The notes beneath the pieces were generated by a model. The model was not told where the DNA came from, made no database searches, and saw only the letters and a program-made list of their open reading frames with translations. A stretch of 64,000 nucleotides of DNA from Nemertoderma westbladi (taxonomy: Eukaryota; Xenacoelomorpha; Nemertodermatida; Nemertodermatidae): NCBI GenBank assembly GCA_032718475.1, contig JAUCBJ010008216.1:1-64000 (forward strand). The letters run 5' to 3'. A program made the position numbers and the translations under genes. How positions within the stretch are numbered: position 1 is the first letter of the stretch; every line of letters begins with the position of its first letter. This document shows positions 45,251 to 54,540 of this stretch, piece after piece.

Positions 45251-46750
45251 TATTAAATTATTATTTATACTTTAAAAATTTGTGGCACGAAACACATCAC
45301 ACGAAATGGAATTACAATAAAAACAAGCCATTTAAAACCATTTTCAATCAATTAATTCAGCACCTTGGAAAACCTAATAAAAAAAAAATTATTCAAATTT
45401 GTTGAATTGACAAAGGTGGTTCTGAATTAACGAGGGTGGACCCAGAGCTATCGAGGGTGGTCCCTGAATTATCGAGTGAGGACCGAGAGTTAATAAGGAT
45501 ATTCCCTGGATTAATAAAAAATAATTAATACCAAAATTAATAACAAAAGGAAACACCCAAAATATAATACCAGCAAATACAGAAATATACTCATATTAAC
45601 AAATAAAACAAAAATAATTATTTAATAAAAAATTTAATATTGAACTTTTAAAGCTCTAAAATCACAAAGAAACCCATGAAGGTGTATTCCAATTACAATT
45701 GGTCAACCCCAGTGATTTTAAAATACACCAGACATGTCAGAGAGCATTGTAAGTATTATTTCCTTGTGCAAAAATTAATTCTTCTTGATATATTATATGC
45801 AAAATTTTCATGCATATTCAAACAATCAAAAGCGTGAAACCGGTAGTCATACAGCAATTGGATGTCTCTAGTAGGATCGGAAACACTCTAGAGAACATTT
45901 AAAAATAAACTTCATCATTCCAAAGTGAATACTTCTTGAGATATAGCCTTTCAAAAAATTAACCAATCATAGACCACGTAGCAAAACCCGACAATCCAAC
46001 AGCTATAAAACATCGTCAGTGAGTTAGCGCATACTCCAGAGAATATTCTTAGCTTTCAAACTTCATCCCAAAGTGAAGCAAAGTCGAGTTATCGTCGTTC
46101 AAAGCATTAGCCAATCAGGCACCGTATCTGATGACCACGGTATGGGGGTGACTTGGGACCTCAACGCGAGATTCAGAACACCATCCAAAACATATTCGCA
46201 TAAAATCATATCACTAATTGTCAAGGCCTAGGTAATTTTTCAGCGTTTGAATATTTGAGCCAATCAGGTGCCAGATACAGTGACCACGGTACGCGCGTGA
46301 CCTGAGACCACAATGGAAGGTTCAGAGTAATGGCCAAAACATTTTCGCATCAAATTGTACCGTAAAATGTTACTGCGTATCCGCAAAGTCACCTACCGGT
46401 ATTTGATCAGCAAAAGATCAGGTCTGAATGTGTGATTTGGGTCTGATCATATTTTCCTTTGCATGCATAAGAAGCCCTTCAATGGTCAATATCCGCTACA
46501 TTGATCTAATCCATATCGTCAGATAGCCCGTGTTGCTGTTATAAGATTTATTTTGATTTATTTTGATTTGGTGCGATTTGGGTAATTTAGTTTTTTTGGG
46601 GTAAACTATGGTATTAATAACTTCCAGTAAAATGCCTACGTTAAGAACATTGCTAGAAATGTCAATCATCTATAGCCTACAAACTAAGGGTAACTGTCAG
46701 CCAGTTACTGTACATGAGCAGATGGGTATACTAAGTAAGGTTCCTAAAGG
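45251..46750. other. Non-coding, with a diverged tandem repeat of about 150 bp
   Basis: No ORF. Segments around caatcaggcaccgtatctga (46112) and caatcaggtgccagatacag (46262) are diverged copies of one unit of about 150 bp, with an older copy near 45960 (caatcatagaccacgtagca). Function unknown. Confidence 0.55.
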
Positions 46751-46756
46751 TACTAA

Positions 46757-47020
46757 ATAAGGTTCCACCTTTGGTGTAGTGGTTGCATTGAATTCACATC
46801 TCCTGTAGGTCGTGGGTTCGATCCTCACATGGGCCAGGGCAGTTTTCGTTTCGGCACGAATGCTTTAAAGGGACCAGCCAGGGCTCATCTCTGCAATGAG
46901 TACTAGAGTTTCCTCTGGGGAGTAAAGTTCTGGGGGGACCGCACTGGAAATAAGTCGTCAGACTTTGTGCGTAATCCCTGGCCAAGCGGCCGAAGAAAAT
47001 TTACTTTTACTTTACTTTTA
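46757..47020 (+). mobile_element. tRNA-derived SINE
   Basis: A tRNA-like head with an A box (tggtgtagtgg, 46772-46782) and a B box (gggttcgatcc, 46814-46824) 31 bp apart, a body of about 170 bp and an A/T-rich ttacttttactttacttt tail. It is not a tRNA gene because the acceptor and anticodon stems do not form. The same head, with another body, is embedded in both arms of the element at 50667-55481. Confidence 0.8.
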
Positions 47021-47029
47021 AAGTACAGG

Positions 47030-47180
47030 AGTACTTGGATATTCCTGTATTGACAATACTCAACTATATGAAGATAGGGTACGTTTTGACTAAAATACGG
47101 CATCTGATGTAACGTTTTGACTAGGCCTATCTGCCAAAAGAACCTCCACTATATATGCCCTACATGTAGGCCTACCATAC
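47030..47180. repeat. Dispersed repeat, uninterrupted copy
   Basis: Second copy of the repeat split by LINE D at 41691/45231. It supplies the pre-insertion sequence for that site. 47181-47639 has no recognisable feature. Confidence 0.8.
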
Positions 47181-47639
47181 CTGCACCGGTGCTCACTACA
47201 GACTGTGGAGGTAGCTACCGGCAAGAGGTGTTTGGTATATAGTTGTTAAAAAATTAAATAAAACAGAGATCGTTTTAATATTCAAAAAAAATATAGATTA
47301 AAATATTACACTAGCATTCAATAAATCATTGTTATCTTCTTCAGGGTGTCAAAAAGTAAATTATATCTGGAACAATTACCTAGACAATTATTATTATGAA
47401 TTTAGTATTAGGATTTTAAATAAATAAATCTTGATTAGTCCGGATTGAATAAATTTAACCCAAAATTGTTACAACTGCTTCATTTATAGAGTTTTTAGTC
47501 CTAACGGCTTCATTGTTAACATAATACACTGCCATGAGTGACCCTCCGTCTGAACTCGGTTGTTTTCTCTTTCTTAGTTTTGTGTGAGAATTGATGCGCT
47601 TCGAATAGAGTAATTTCGATGAGTCTGAAGTTATGCCAC

Positions 47640-48256
47640 AGAAGTGCTTATCAATGACTGTGCTTGGTTTATTTTTTGTGCTTATCAATGACTGTGCTTG
47701 GTTTGTTTTTGTGCTTATCAATGACTTTGCTTGGTTTGTTTTGTGCTTATCAATGACTGTGCTTGGATTGTTTTTTCTTTATCAATGACTGTGCTTGGTT
47801 TGTTTTTTTCTTTATCAATGACTGTGCTTGGTTTGTTTTTTTCTTTATCAATGACTGTGCTTGGTTTGTTTTTTTCTTTATCAATGACTGTGCTTGGTTT
47901 GTTTTTTTCTTTATCAATGACTGTGCTTGGTTTGTTTTTTTCTTTATCAATGACTGTGCTTGGTTTGTTTTTTTCTTTATCAATGACTGTGCTTGGTTTG
48001 TTTTTTTCTTTATCAATGACTGTGCTTGGTTTGTTTTTTTCTTTATCAATGACTGTGCTTGGTTTGTTTTTTTCTTTATCAATGACTGTGCTTGGTTTAT
48101 TTTTGTGCTATCAATGACTGTGCTTGGTTTGCTTTTGTGCTTATTAATGACTGTGCTTGGTTTGTTTTTTTCTTTATCAATGACTGTGCTTGGTTTATTT
48201 TTGTGCTATCAATGACTGTGCTTGGTTTGTTTTTGTGCTTATTAATGACTGCTTGT
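47640..48256. repeat. 33-bp minisatellite
   Basis: About 18 units built on tatcaatgactgtgcttggt followed by a T-rich spacer. The central ten are exactly 33 bp and nearly identical, the outer ones shorter or diverged. A 33-bp unit gives spurious open frames on both strands. Confidence 0.96.
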
Positions 48257-48801
48257 TTTGTTGTTTCTGATCACGTGATTTCATAGTGAATGATGAACCA
48301 ACTATTTACAATCTTCATATCCAACTAAATATATTTTGTTTTCAGAATCGCAGGATTATTTTATATATATATTATATATGTTCATAAATTATTTTAGGAA
48401 GATATATTACTTGAATATAATATAAGAAACCGCCGTGGGATATAGTAATATAAAGAAAAAAAAAAGTAAAAGTAATAAAGAAAGAGAGAAAACGAGAGAA
48501 AAGAGATAAAGTAATATATGAAAAAAGAAAAAAAAAAGAGAAAAGAGATAAAGTGATAAAGTAATATATGAAAAAAGAAAAAAAAGAGAAAAGAGATAAA
48601 GTGATAAAGTAATATATGAATTTTTTCTGAGGTCGATTTAGGTTTATTTAAAATAATATTTTATTTATTTATTATTTTATGTTTACAATTATGTATGTTC
48701 ATATATTTTATATTTTATATGAATTTATTACATTTTAAACTCGATATTACAAGTACAGGTGACAATGTAATTTTCAATCTCTTGATTTTAATTGATTTCA
48801 G
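48257..48801. other. End of the large intron; purine-rich direct repeats
   Basis: AT-rich. Between about 48475 and 48620 the block gagaaaagagataaagtgat plus aaagtaatatatga recurs about three times. No gene. Confidence 0.65.
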
Positions 48802-49010
48802 ACTACGGCCTGCCGGTTTATCGAACTGAAGTTAATGATAGTGCCTATAAGACGCTATTAGGTTGTGTAGCATATGATACTTACGATAAACTCAAGGTTT
48901 ATATGCCACCAGAGGTGCATAATGGCTATAACAAGACCACAAGCACAGACGTCTTTAGCTACGGAATTATTCTGTTTGAGATAGCGACAAGAAACGAACC
49001 GTGTAATTAC
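48802..49010 (+). CDS. Receptor guanylyl cyclase, kinase-homology domain exon 3
   Basis: Acceptor attgatttcag before 48802, donor gtaagt after 49010. It begins with two bases finishing an aspartate (DYG, the D-F-G equivalent) and ends on a codon boundary. It encodes YGLPVYRTEVNDSAYKTL, then YMPPEVHNGYNKTT and STDVFSYGIILFEIATRNEP, the C-lobe with a P-P-E motif and the S-Y-G-I-I-L-F-E-I helix found in this family. 209 bp, no stop. This exon is separated by 16,389 bp of transposons from the previous one. Confidence 0.92.
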
Positions 49011-49058
49011 GTAAGTAAAAGACTGAGACGAGAAAATAAAATATATTGTTAAATTAAA

Positions 49059-49543
49059 GAATACAAGTAAATGTTTTCTGATACATAACGTCTAAAACTG
49101 TTGCGGGTCCTTACGCCCTCTTGCCTCTGATCCTACGGGCCAGTTTGGATATCCTTCGGCATTATGGTAACTCCATTGGCGTGGATAGTGCACAGATTCG
49201 TGTCCTCAAACAATCTAACGAGATAAGCCTCAGATGCTTCACTACACCTCTAAAATATCATAGAGGCCTTCAGTTAATGATTCGCTGGTTCCCAATATCG
49301 AAGCGGTGTTTCCGATCAGGATAGCTATCAGGATACGCTGTAGTAAGAAGCGATGAGAACGGGGCTCATGTGTGTTGGCGTGGAGCCTCCTCCCGACTTC
49401 TTTGAAGAAAGCGGCTGCTCTCGGACTGGGGCGGCCAAATGTCTCAAAGGCAACTGGTTCGAACTGATAGCCCCGATCAATTAACTCGCAAGGACCCGCA
49501 ACAGTTTTAGACGTTATGTATCAGAAAACATTTACTTGTATTC
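49059..49543. mobile_element. 485-bp element with perfect 54-bp inverted repeats enclosing a LINE R fragment
   Basis: 49059-49112 and 49490-49543 are exact reverse complements (54/54 on reading). The inside, on the minus strand, encodes ELIDRGYQFEPVAFETFG, PRSHRFLLQRILIAILIGN and a stop: the C-terminus of LINE family R (compare 14530-14770). No clear flanking duplication. It lies in the intron between cyclase exons 3 and 4. Confidence 0.88.
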
Positions 49544-49662
49544 ATTATAGAGAACATGGACTCGTATTCATTTATTTATTTAATTTGATCTCCATTTCTA
49601 ATCATGACCTATATAATTAAAGATAAGTAATAAGTAGTATGGTAAACAACTTAATTGAAACA

Positions 49663-49971
49663 GCGTCTGCCATAGTCTACCATGTTAAAGACATTGCCGA
49701 ACGGCTCTTACCCCACCTACCTACTATGGTTACCATTGTGTCGCCCCGCCCACTTACTATGGTTACCATTGTGCATATGTAACATATGTCATCACTGTGT
49801 ATATGTCACATATGTGGTATAAGACCAGTCAACAGACGGAAGTAATTTAATTAATTCGTGTCTACTGGTTGGCGTTTGACCTTGAACCGCAATAGGTAAA
49901 ATCCAATATAGTAAGTAGGTGGGTTGCAGACATTTGGTAAAGTCTTTAACATGATAAACTATGACAGACGC
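49663..49971. mobile_element. 309-bp MITE-like element
   Basis: The ends gcgtctgccatagtctacca and its inverse partner (...tgacagacgc) pair over about 36 bp with mismatches. Flanked by aaca at 49659-49662 and 49972-49975, a possible 4-bp target duplication. Non-coding, with internal ggttaccattgtg direct repeats. Confidence 0.7.
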
Positions 49972-50172
49972 AACAACTAAAAAAGCTGAATAAACACAGA
50001 CTAACGGCAGCTACCAATATTAAAATTATACAGTTATTGCTAAGCAACAAGTTGTGGGGCGAGCCGCGCAGTGAGTATAAGGTTATAGTATTTATAATAT
50101 TATTTTTAATTTGATTATTCTACTTATATGGGGAGGGGCAAGCCATGAAGTGTGTGAAAGCATATAGGTGTC

Positions 50173-50480
50173 ATTCTTACAGAGCCCATACAGAGTCTCT
50201 TACAGAGTCTCTTACAGAGTCTCTTACAGAGTCTCTTACTGAGTCTATTACAGAGTCTCTTAAAGAGTCTCTTACAGAATCTCTTACATAGTCTCTTACA
50301 GAGTTTCTTACAGAGTCTCTTACAGAGTCTCTTTCAGAGTCTCTTACTGAGTCTCCTACAGAGTATCTTATAGAGTCTTTTACAGAGTCTCTTACTGAGT
50401 CTCTTACTGAGTCTCGTACCGAGTTTCTTACAGAGTATCTTACAGAGTCTCTTACAGAGACCTTACAGAGTCTCTTACAT
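50173..50480. repeat. 12-bp minisatellite next to a splice acceptor
   Basis: About 25 units of tcttacagagtc with variants, ending some 8 bp before the acceptor of the next exon. Most units contain cttacag, a passable 3' splice site. Confidence 0.95.
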
Positions 50481-50488
50481 TGCTTCAG

Positions 50489-50599
50489 GATGATCTTCCA
50501 AATGTGGATGGTAATTGGAGACCAGAGATTCCTGATTTATCAAGCAGTCTAGACGGCTCCCCGGACTCAGTATGTCCCCGACCCACTGTCTACATCGAG
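50489..50599 (+). CDS. Receptor guanylyl cyclase, kinase-homology domain exon 4
   Basis: Acceptor cattgcttcag before 50489. The likely donor is gttggt after 50599, a weaker site than the others. Exactly 37 codons in phase 0 at both ends. It encodes DDLPNVDGNWRPEIPDLS, then CPRPTVYIE, matching the end of the kinase-homology C-lobe (the W-R-P and C-P x x Y sequence before the last helix). The dimerisation helix and cyclase catalytic domain should follow, but they were not found before the window end. A 4.8-kb element begins 67 bp downstream. Confidence 0.87.
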
Positions 50600-51656
50600 G
50601 TTGGTTAATTAAGTCTATCATTATTAAGAGTAGTGTGGAAATAAAGTTTTAATTTAAGTTTTAATAGTAGTAGGGTCTTGGTCCTCTCTGCGGCAGTTGG
50701 ACCCAACTGACACCCATTGGGTGTCATATGACACCCAATTATCACCCTATGGATGTCAATGGGTGTCATTGGCGCCAGACTGTCTGGGTGACACCTCCCA
50801 ATTAGGCTAATTAGACCCTAATTGACAGGTGTCATCAATTAATTAGTACAATTAAACCCTAACAGGTGTCATATGACTCCTAATTAGGGTTTAATTGATT
50901 ATCCTAATTAATCAGACTGATTAGCGCCCTGACACACAATGGGCATCAGTGTTGTCCAACTATCGCAGAGAGGAGCAAGAGGGTGTCATAAGTGACACCG
51001 CAGCTCTTTTATTCATTAATACTTATTTATTTATATTTAATTTTAATTAATTATTTGCATTTAGTTTGATTTGTATTTAATTCTAAATTAATTATTCATT
51101 TGTACTTTATTTTAAATTAATTAATTGTATTACTTTTACTTTATAAATTTATTTCTTACCCATGCTTAGCCATAGGGTATACAGCTCCCCCACTGATAAC
51201 TAATTACTCTTATCTATTTCCAGACAGCTTTATCGTTGACCTTTAACCCCCCAATTAGCTTTAACCCAGCAACAGCTTATTAATAATAGTTGTATCCAAG
51301 CACCCCGCCCCCCTTTCGTGATAGCTCTGATTACTAATTACTCTTACCTATATCCAGCCGTCTGCAGTTCCATAGTCTGCCGCTAGAGGGCGTAATATTT
51401 GAAAATTATCATCTTCTCTAGCTTTGTTATTTACAATCCGCAAAACTATGAAGTTATATTGCTTAAGAGTTCTAAGGGGCGAGCCATGAGGCAAGATGTT
51501 TGAGACTTATTTAGATATATTATTACTTAATTTTGACCCCCCAAACGGCATCTACTACGGCATAGGCCACATCTTTTGCAGAGCCACAGAGTAGTCTGAA
51601 GTTCCACAGTCTACCGCTAGAGGGCGAAATGTCTCAAAGTTAAAACCATACGGTAG

Positions 51657-51815
51657 CCATGAATTGGTTACTAGGCAATAATACTGCATTTTGCAACGTT
51701 AGGCTTATTGCTGACCGAACGAAAATTGCTCTGGTTCATGCAGGGATCGAACCCATGACATACGGGAGATGTGAATTCAACGCAACCACTACACCAAGGT
51801 GGAACAGTAACCTTC
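51657..51815 (-). repeat. tRNA-like SINE head in the left arm
   Basis: Minus-strand A box (51786-51796) and B box (51744-51754), the same head as the SINE at 46757. It is mirrored in the right arm at 54380-54540 on the + strand, where the A box has a one-base insertion (tggtgtagtcgg). Confidence 0.8.
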
Positions 51816-52356
51816 GAATTTGTTCGTTGACGTTCGAATTTGTAAGACTCTCATTTAAGACCTGACACAGACTATGCCTCACTGAGGCACTGAGGCATAG
51901 ACTATGCCTCACCATGGATGGGCTTTATCACTGTACTCGCATCTGCTGTCTCATTGGCTGCTCGATGCCTCAGATTAAGGGTCTAAGGCCTTCAAGCTAA
52001 TCATTTGCTTAGTTTTCTAAGTAAAGGCCAAGAGATTAGACTTCAGGTTGCCTCCATTGATGCACCCTTCTTAACTTTATAAAATAACTCAACCCGTATT
52101 TAAAGTTTTAAAAATTATGACTTAGTCGACTAATTTTCAAAGGTATATTATAAAAACATATAATTTTCTTGAATAAATAGGCCTAATAGTAATAAATTTT
52201 GTGGGGTAAATACATTTATAATACTAATATAATTATTATGGATAAATAGTCCTAATACTAATATAATTGTTATGGATAAATAGTCCTAATACTAATATAA
52301 TTGTTTTGGATATATAGCCCTAATACTATTATGAAAGGAACTCAAACAAACAAATG

Positions 52357-53409
52357 TCAATAGCGTCGTCCTGCGCGGGTATTTACTGAACGAGAGTTTT
52401 TTATCATAGGTCTTCGAAAATTAGTAAAAGCTGGTTGATTTACTTTACTTTCATCTTCCTCATTACCCAACTGTTTCTTAATTTTATTCAATTGTTCATT
52501 AATTTTCAGTAATTTACTTTTATTTCCCAGAACCTGTCTTAATATCTCTTCTCTATTTTCCTCATTTTCTTCCATTTGTTTAATAAATTTCCGCATTTGA
52601 TTTTTGTTTCCTAATATTTGTCTCAATATCTCTTCTTTATTTTCATCATTCTCTTCTAAATGTTTAATAAATTTCTGTAATTTAATTTTACTTCCTAGAA
52701 CTTGGGTCAATGTCGCCTCTTTATTTTCTTCATTTTCCTTCAAATGTTTAATAATTTTCTGCAATTGATTCTTATTTCCAAGTAATTGCCTCTTTATTTC
52801 CTCATTATCATCATTTTCATCCTCTTCTCCACTTTCCTGATCTTCACGTTCTTCACCCTCTTTCTGACCTTCACTTTCTTCATCCTCTTCCCCGCCTTCA
52901 CTTTCTTCATCCTCTTTCTGTTCTTCACTTTCTTCATCCTCTTTCTGTTCTTCACTTTCTTCATTCTTTTCCTGACCTTCGCTATCTTCACCCTCTTCTT
53001 GACCTTCACTTTCTTCATCCTCTTCCTGATCTTCACTTTCTTTGTTCTCAACTTCACTCTCTTCAACTTCTTCCTGACCCTCACTATTTTCATTCTCCAT
53101 CTCATCACCCTCTTCTTCTCCATCTTTCTCACTCAAATTTTCCTCATTTTCCAGGGGTAACTGTTTTTGTATCCCTTTCAAAATATTCATAACTTTATGA
53201 AATTTATTTTCCATTGTCTGTTTTATATTTAATATATCACGCTCATCTCTCTTTTTCTTTTCATCTTCACTAAAAATATCTTCGGATTTTTTAAATTTTT
53301 TTGGTAACGGATCCATTAGTTTATCCTTTCTATGTGTTTCCATATGACGAGATAAATTGTCTTGTCTCATTTCTTTATTACAAACCAAACAACTTTCATG
53401 TCTATGCAT
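52357..53409 (-). CDS. C2H2 finger / acidic / 28-residue coiled-coil repeat protein of the long-TIR element
   Basis: 350 codons from ATG 53409. Residues 1-28: one C2H2 finger (CLVCNKEMRQDNLSRHMETH). Then a basic stretch, and about 95-205: glutamate-rich 9-residue repeats (SEGQEEGED, SEEQKEDEE). About 210-325: four copies of a 28-residue unit (LGNKNQLQKIIKHLKENEEN type), that is four heptads each, predicting a long coiled coil. The C-terminus is basic (RRP ... SVNTRAGRRY). I do not recognise the family. There is no DDE, RT or helicase motif. Possible roles are DNA binding with self-assembly, but that is inference. The intact frame, despite repeat expansion in 27-bp and 84-bp units, argues for recent selection or youth. 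The flanks 51970-52356 and 53410-53640 are AT-rich without other genes. Confidence 0.7.
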   Translation of the reverse strand: MHRHESCLVCNKEMRQDNLSRHMETHRKDKLMDPLPKKFKKSEDIFSEDEKKKRDERDILNIKQTMENKFHKVMNILKGIQKQLPLENEENLSEKDGEEEGDEMENENSEGQEEVEESEVENKESEDQEEDEESEGQEEGEDSEGQEKNEESEEQKEDEESEEQKEDEESEGGEEDEESEGQKEGEEREDQESGEEDENDDNEEIKRQLLGNKNQLQKIIKHLKENEENKEATLTQVLGSKIKLQKFIKHLEENDENKEEILRQILGNKNQMRKFIKQMEENEENREEILRQVLGNKSKLLKINEQLNKIKKQLGNEEDESKVNQPAFTNFRRPMIKNSRSVNTRAGRRY

Positions 53410-53861
53410 TATATAGCAATGTCAATTGATAATATTGAAATTTAGCTAAATTATTCTACAAATTTTAAATAAATAAAACTTTTATGAAAATAACTAAAAC
53501 TTTTTAAAATAAAACTTAGAGAATGACTGGGAATGCATTGAACGGGGGCTATTATAGAGGGAGGCTATAATGGATTATCCAAACAGAGTGCGAGGGTGAG
53601 TTAGGCAGCCAATCAGGACTCGAGGGAGGAAAGTTAAACAGCCAATGAGAGAGCAGATGTGAGTACAGTGGTAAAGCCCATCCATAGTGAGATAACGTCA
53701 CACTAACTCTCAAGGATAGTTATACTCACCATTCAAATATCCCTCGCAAACCAGATTCCCCCCCAGCATCTAAAGTATTCCACTTCAATGCAAAATATAT
53801 AGAGCTTTAGTTGGATTTGAACCTGTGCTTGTAAACTTTTTTGTGCTCGTATATTGAAGTG

Positions 53862-54312
53862 AGGCATAGACTATGCCTCACTGAGGCATAGTCTATGCCT
53901 CAGTGCCTCAGTGAGGCGTAGTCTATGCCTCAGTGAGTCATAGTCTATGCCTCAGTGCCTCAGTGAGGCATAGTCTATGCCTCAGTGAGGCATAGTCTAT
54001 GCCTTAGTGAGGCATAGTCTATGCCTCAGTGAGTCATAGTCTATGCCTCAGTGCCTCAGTGAGGCATAGTCTATGCCTCAGTGAGTCATAGTCTATGCCT
54101 CAGTGAGGCATAGTCTATGCCTCAGTGAGGCATAGTCTATGCCTCAGTGCCTCAATGAGGCATAGTCTATGCCTCAGTGAGGCATAGTCTATGCCTCAGT
54201 GAGTCATAGTCTATGCCTCAGTGAGGCATAGTCTATGCCTCAGTGCCTCAATGAGGCATAGTCTATGCCTCAGTGAGGCATAGTCTATGCCTCAGTGCCT
54301 CAGTGAGGCATA
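53862..54312. repeat. Palindromic 22-bp minisatellite in the right arm
   Basis: About 20 units of tgaggcatagtctatgcctc with gtca/tgcctcag variants. Each unit is itself a near-perfect inverted repeat around gtc/gac. The left arm has only about two units (51869-51917), so the array expanded after the arms formed. Confidence 0.95.
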
Positions 54313-54379
54313 GTCTGTGTCAGGTCTTAAATGAGAGTCTTACAAATTCGAACGTCAACGAACAAATTCGAAGGTTACT

Positions 54380-54540
54380 GTTCCACCTTGGTGTAGTCGG
54401 TTGCATTGAATTCACATCTCCCATATGTCATGGGTTCGTTCCCTGCATGAACCAGGGCAGTTTTTGTTTGGTTAGCAATAGGCCTAACGTTGCAAAATGC
54501 AGTATTATTGCCTAGTAACCAATTCATGGCTACCGTATGG
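54380..54540 (+). repeat. tRNA-like SINE head in the right arm
   Basis: Mirror copy of 51657-51815: A box with an extra C (54389-54400) and B box gggttcgttcc (54432-54442) with one change from the consensus. Confidence 0.78.

Noticed and set aside
46757-46850. Functional tRNA gene
   Set aside because: A and B boxes are present but acceptor and anticodon stems do not fold; SINE head.
47731-48215. Repeat proteins on both strands
   Set aside because: A 33-bp unit is a multiple of three and stop-free; both strands and several frames are open, so no coding evidence.
52786-53160. Plus-strand 124-residue phenylalanine/leucine-rich ORF resembling a membrane protein
   Set aside because: Antisense shadow of the acidic repeats of the 350-codon protein.
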